Below are positions 7,424 through 8,690 of a DNA stretch of 8,690 nucleotides, one piece after another. The notes beneath the pieces were generated by a model. The model searched no databases. It saw only the letters and a program-made list of their open reading frames with translations, and was not told the DNA's origin. Every line of letters begins with the position of its first letter. Position 1 is the stretch's first letter. The position numbers and the translations under genes are program-made. The stretch comes from Christensenellaceae bacterium (GTDB lineage Bacteria; Bacillota; Clostridia; Christensenellales; Borkfalkiaceae): contig CAOMHR010000059.1 in the NCBI GenBank assembly GCA_948482865.1, positions 1-8,690 on the forward strand, read 5' to 3'.

Positions 7424-7445
7424 TAAAAAAACGCACCGCGTAAGG
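7365..7445 (+). repeat. 14-bp direct repeat at the end of the NusG_II gene
   Basis: CGCACCGCGTAAGG occurs at 7365-7378, inside the last codons of the NusG_II gene (His-Arg-Val-Arg region), and again at 7432-7445, just after its stop. The period is 67 bp. The second copy covers the left terminator arm plus the first bases of the putative insertion. Confidence 0.9.
7425..7439 (+). repeat. Left arm of a split bidirectional terminator (15-bp inverted repeat)
   Basis: AAAAAAACGCACCGC is the exact reverse complement of 8144-8158. It starts one base after the NusG_II stop codon and has no pairing partner of its own nearby. With the right arm it would form an 8-bp GC-rich stem flanked by A7 and T7, the typical form of a terminator shared by convergent genes. 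Confidence 0.8.
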
Positions 7446-7476
7446 GTATCTGTTATAAAGATTTCCTTGTTGGCAA

Positions 7477-7523
7477 AGAAACAGCGCACTATCTTCGTTT
7501 ATGAAGTATAGTGCGCTGTTTTT
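7477..7523. terminator. Strong hairpin terminator between the NusG_II gene and the small zinc-ribbon gene
   Basis: ACAGCGCACTAT (7481-7492) pairs perfectly with ATAGTGCGCTGT (7508-7519). The stem continues inward through CTTC (7493-7496) and GAAG (7503-7506) with one bulged T at 7507, leaving a six-base loop. Five T (7519-7523) follow on the + strand; on the - strand the sequence after the stem is TTCTTT, so it may also stop the convergent gene. It probably replaces the broken terminator for the apbE-NusG_II mRNA. Confidence 0.88.
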
Positions 7524-7598
7524 ATTAAAGATTATAAAAATGAATTAAAATTTATCGTTCATCCGTTACAAAATGCCGTAGATTTATTCTTTCTTTGA

Positions 7599-7967
7599 CT
7601 AATCGTAATGTTTTTTGCACCAATCCTTATGTTTACAATCAGGACATTTTAACTTTGCGTATTTGTTTTCGCTGCCATCAAAATCCAAAATGCCTAAAAT
7701 TCCGTTTGTAAAAAAAACTTTATACGGATTAGCTTTAAACTTATGTCCGCATTCAGGGCATTCATAAATTGTACCGTGATAAAATAGGGGTATTTCTATA
7801 ATACTCAAAACAACTGCAACGGAAAGATAAATAGCAAAGCCTATCCAATCTTGTGAAACGCCGTACATTACGCCTAAGCCAAAACATATTCCGATTAAAA
7901 CAATCAAGAAAATACTAATGAATAACTTGATTTTTCCTTTTTTTGATAATTTACGCTTTTTAGCCAT
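7599..7967 (-). CDS. Small two-helix membrane protein with C-terminal zinc ribbon
   Basis: I chose the ATG at 7967 (122 residues, starting MAKKRKLSKKGK) because GGAG (7973-7976) lies five nt upstream. The same frame can be extended to an ATG at 7997 or a TTG at 8015, both with poorer initiation context. A very basic N-terminus precedes two membrane helices (about residues 13-36 and 41-64). The C-terminal part is a likely zinc ribbon: CPECG (about 70-74) and CPDC (about 109-112), separated by about 35 residues, with one further Cys near the end (KDWCKKHYD). Small membrane proteins with this ending are common as unnamed proteins in Bacillota; no function can be assigned. The gene is AT-rich, unlike both neighbours, and is bounded by hairpins at 7477-7523 and 8089-8119, so it forms an isolated transcription unit inside the putative insertion. 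It faces the NusG_II gene and points the same way as rnfB. Confidence 0.8.
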   Translation of the reverse strand: MAKKRKLSKKGKIKLFISIFLIVLIGICFGLGVMYGVSQDWIGFAIYLSVAVVLSIIEIPLFYHGTIYECPECGHKFKANPYKVFFTNGILGILDFDGSENKYAKLKCPDCKHKDWCKKHYD

Positions 7968-8021
7968 AACTGCTCCGTGTTGTTTTGTTGTGGACATCTC
8001 TTCGGAATGCCGCAAGCACTT

Positions 8022-8056
8022 TTATAATTAAATTTACTCAGTTAAATTACTGTCTA
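8022..8056 (-). promoter_or_regulatory. Candidate promoter of the zinc-ribbon protein gene
   Basis: On the - strand TAGACA (8051-8056) is followed after 18 nt by TTTAAT (8027-8032), a fair -35/-10 pair. A second AT-rich box, TATAAA (8021-8026), lies just downstream. The region is so AT-rich that chance matches are likely. A promoter is expected here because a strong terminator (8089-8119) separates this gene from rnfB. Confidence 0.35.
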
Positions 8057-8088
8057 TTGTAGTTTCATTTTAGCATAACCGTAATAAA

Positions 8089-8119
8089 AAATCAAGGGCG
8101 GTTTTACCGCCCTTGATTT
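8089..8119 (-). terminator. Strong rho-independent terminator downstream of rnfB
   Basis: A perfect 14-bp stem (8089-8102 with 8106-8119) closes on a three-base loop. On the - strand it is followed by more T (the stem ends in TTT and continues TTATTAC), giving a T-rich tail; the + strand has no T-run after it. It should stop transcripts from rnfB before they enter the small zinc-ribbon gene. Confidence 0.9.
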
Positions 8120-8133
8120 AATTCTGTGTAATA

Positions 8134-8158
8134 CACCGCATGTGCGGTGCGTTTTTTT
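8134..8158 (+). terminator. Right half of the split terminator, still able to form a hairpin
   Basis: CACCGC (8134-8139) pairs with GCGGTG (8144-8149) around an ATGT loop, followed by CG and seven T (8152-8158). On the + strand this remains a short terminator; on the - strand it has lost its T-run, because the A7/CG flank that supplied it is now 0.7 kb away at 7425-7433. The rnfB stop codon is four bases beyond the T-run. Confidence 0.7.
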
Positions 8159-8162
8159 GTGA

Positions 8163-8690
8163 TTATGCTTCCTGTACGTCGTTTTCGGGAGTTTCTTCCG
8201 CTTTGACTTTGCGGCTGATAATGATGTGTCTGGGGCATTTTTCAACGCAGGTAAGGCAGCCCGTGCATTTCGAGTAATCGATAATCGGCAGATTGTCCTG
8301 CATTGTTATCGCGCCGTGGGGGCAGCTCTTTGCGCATATGCCGCAGGCGATACAACCTACTTTGCAAGCGCCCGTAACTTCTTTGCCTTTGCACTTTGAC
8401 GAGCAGGCTACGTATACCGGCGCAGAAGCGGGGATACGGTCGATTATGTCTTTGGGGCAGGCGGTTATGCAAGCTCCGCAGGACACGCACCTGTCGGGGT
8501 CTACCTGCGAAAGCCTTCCCGTAATTTCAATTGCATTTTCGGGGCAGACCGCTTTGCAGTCGCCGCAGCCGAGACAGGCGTAAGAGCAAGCCTTGTTTCC
8601 GCCGAGCAGCGAGTTTACCGAAGCGCAGGTGGGGTTGCCTTTGTACTCGAACTTATCTGCGCAGTTTTCAATGCCGCCGTTGCAGTGAAC
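8163..8690 (-). CDS. rnfB: RnfB, ferredoxin subunit of the Rnf electron transport complex (C-terminal part)
   Basis: The frame is open to the window edge, so the N-terminus (membrane helix and first Fe-S domain) lies beyond 8690; 175 residues are visible. Counting from the first visible residue, an RnfB-like stretch (CNGGIENC...KFEYKGNPTC...GG.KACSYACLG) leads into four CxxCxxCxxxCP ferredoxin motifs: Cys39/42/45/49, 68/71/74/78, 113/116/119/123 and 142/145/148/152. Between motifs two and three lies the segment VYVACSSKCKGKEVTGACKVGCIACGIC, typical of clostridial RnfB. Rnf couples ferredoxin oxidation and NAD+ reduction to Na+ or H+ transport at the membrane; RnfB is the likely entry point for electrons. 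In Clostridia rnfB is usually the last gene of rnfCDGEAB, which fits the terminator that follows at 8089-8119. A ferredoxin-rich protein of another system is possible but less likely. It converges on the apbE-NusG_II unit. Confidence 0.88.
   Translation of the reverse strand, partial: VHCNGGIENCADKFEYKGNPTCASVNSLLGGNKACSYACLGCGDCKAVCPENAIEITGRLSQVDPDRCVSCGACITACPKDIIDRIPASAPVYVACSSKCKGKEVTGACKVGCIACGICAKSCPHGAITMQDNLPIIDYSKCTGCLTCVEKCPRHIIISRKVKAEETPENDVQEA

Larger units (their letters stand above)
7440..8139. other. Putative 0.7-kb AT-rich insertion with 6-bp duplicated target (CACCGC)
   Basis: The block lies between two copies of CACCGC (7434-7439 and 8134-8139). Deleting it with one copy restores a perfect hairpin, A7-CGCACCGC-ATGT-GCGGTGCG-T7, placed between the NusG_II and rnfB stop codons. 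Hand counts of lines across the inner gene give about 27-37% GC, against about 45% in the NusG_II gene and nearly 60% in rnfB, which supports foreign origin. The block holds one - strand gene, a candidate promoter and a strong hairpin on each side of that gene. I see no transposase, no clear terminal inverted repeats and no integron attC structure, so the mechanism is unknown. It may be a non-autonomous element or an acquired gene cassette. Confidence 0.6.

Noticed and set aside
7462..7481. Weak hairpin TTTCCTTG-TTGG-CAAAGAAA as a possible regulatory RNA element
   Set aside because: The short AT-rich stem has a mismatch and overlaps the much stronger hairpin at 7477-7523; it fits no riboswitch I know.
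7440..8133. Integron gene cassette or insertion sequence as the nature of the AT-rich block
   Set aside because: I could not find core sites of an attC element, matching terminal inverted repeats or any transposase or integrase coding sequence, so only a generic insertion is claimed.
8054..8245. Small - strand frame of 63 codons overlapping the end of rnfB
   Set aside because: It overlaps rnfB in another frame and runs through the strong terminator at 8089-8119; no ribosome binding site supports it.
8293..8583. Open frame of 96 codons on the + strand across rnfB
   Set aside because: It is antisense to the cysteine motifs of rnfB, which are unmistakable; the + frame is only a mirror of Cys/Gly codons.

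Overview
The window looks like a chromosomal segment of an anaerobic, low-to-medium GC Bacillota (Clostridia-like) bacterium. The clues are a clostridial-type long GltX, an RnfB-type polyferredoxin, strong AGAGG ribosome binding sites, sigma-A-like promoters and lipoprotein signal peptides. An uncultured gut Clostridia or Christensenellales-like lineage is possible, but that placement is an impression from gene content and codon style.

Region 1 (1-5090, + strand) is a tight gene series. It holds the end of an XRE-type helix-turn-helix regulator fused to four membrane helices, then gltX (glutamyl-tRNA synthetase), then a 992-residue fused ABC ATPase/FtsX-MacB-type permease with a very large extracytoplasmic domain. 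The junctions are only about 11-12 bp and nearly identical (stop codon running straight into AGAGGAAAAA), so the three genes are probably co-transcribed.

Region 2 (5091-7423, + strand) is an extracytoplasmic flavin module. An FMN-binding lipoprotein has its own strong promoter and terminator. Next comes apbE (FAD:protein FMN transferase, also a lipoprotein), whose promoter sits so close to the ATG that the mRNA should be leaderless. A membrane-anchored NusG-domain-II protein follows 2 bp downstream. ApbE would attach FMN to the threonine of the SGAT motif in the neighbouring lipoprotein.

Region 3 (8163-8690, - strand) is the C-terminal 175 residues of RnfB, the ferredoxin subunit of the Rnf ferredoxin:NAD+ oxidoreductase. 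It converges on the flavin module. Rnf contains ApbE-flavinylated subunits, so the two transcription units may belong to one redox system.

Region 4 (7424-8162) lies between the convergent units and is the most unusual part. An AT-rich block of about 0.7 kb carries a small - strand gene (two membrane helices plus a four-cysteine zinc ribbon) with a strong hairpin on each side. The block appears to have been inserted into the loop-proximal part of what was a perfect bidirectional terminator. One 15-bp arm (7425-7439) now sits beside the NusG_II stop, the complementary 15-bp arm (8144-8158) sits beside the rnfB stop, and a 6-bp CACCGC is duplicated at the two edges. Removing one copy of CACCGC and everything between restores an A7-stem-4-nt loop-stem-T7 terminator. 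No CRISPR array, tRNA, rRNA or transposase gene was seen.
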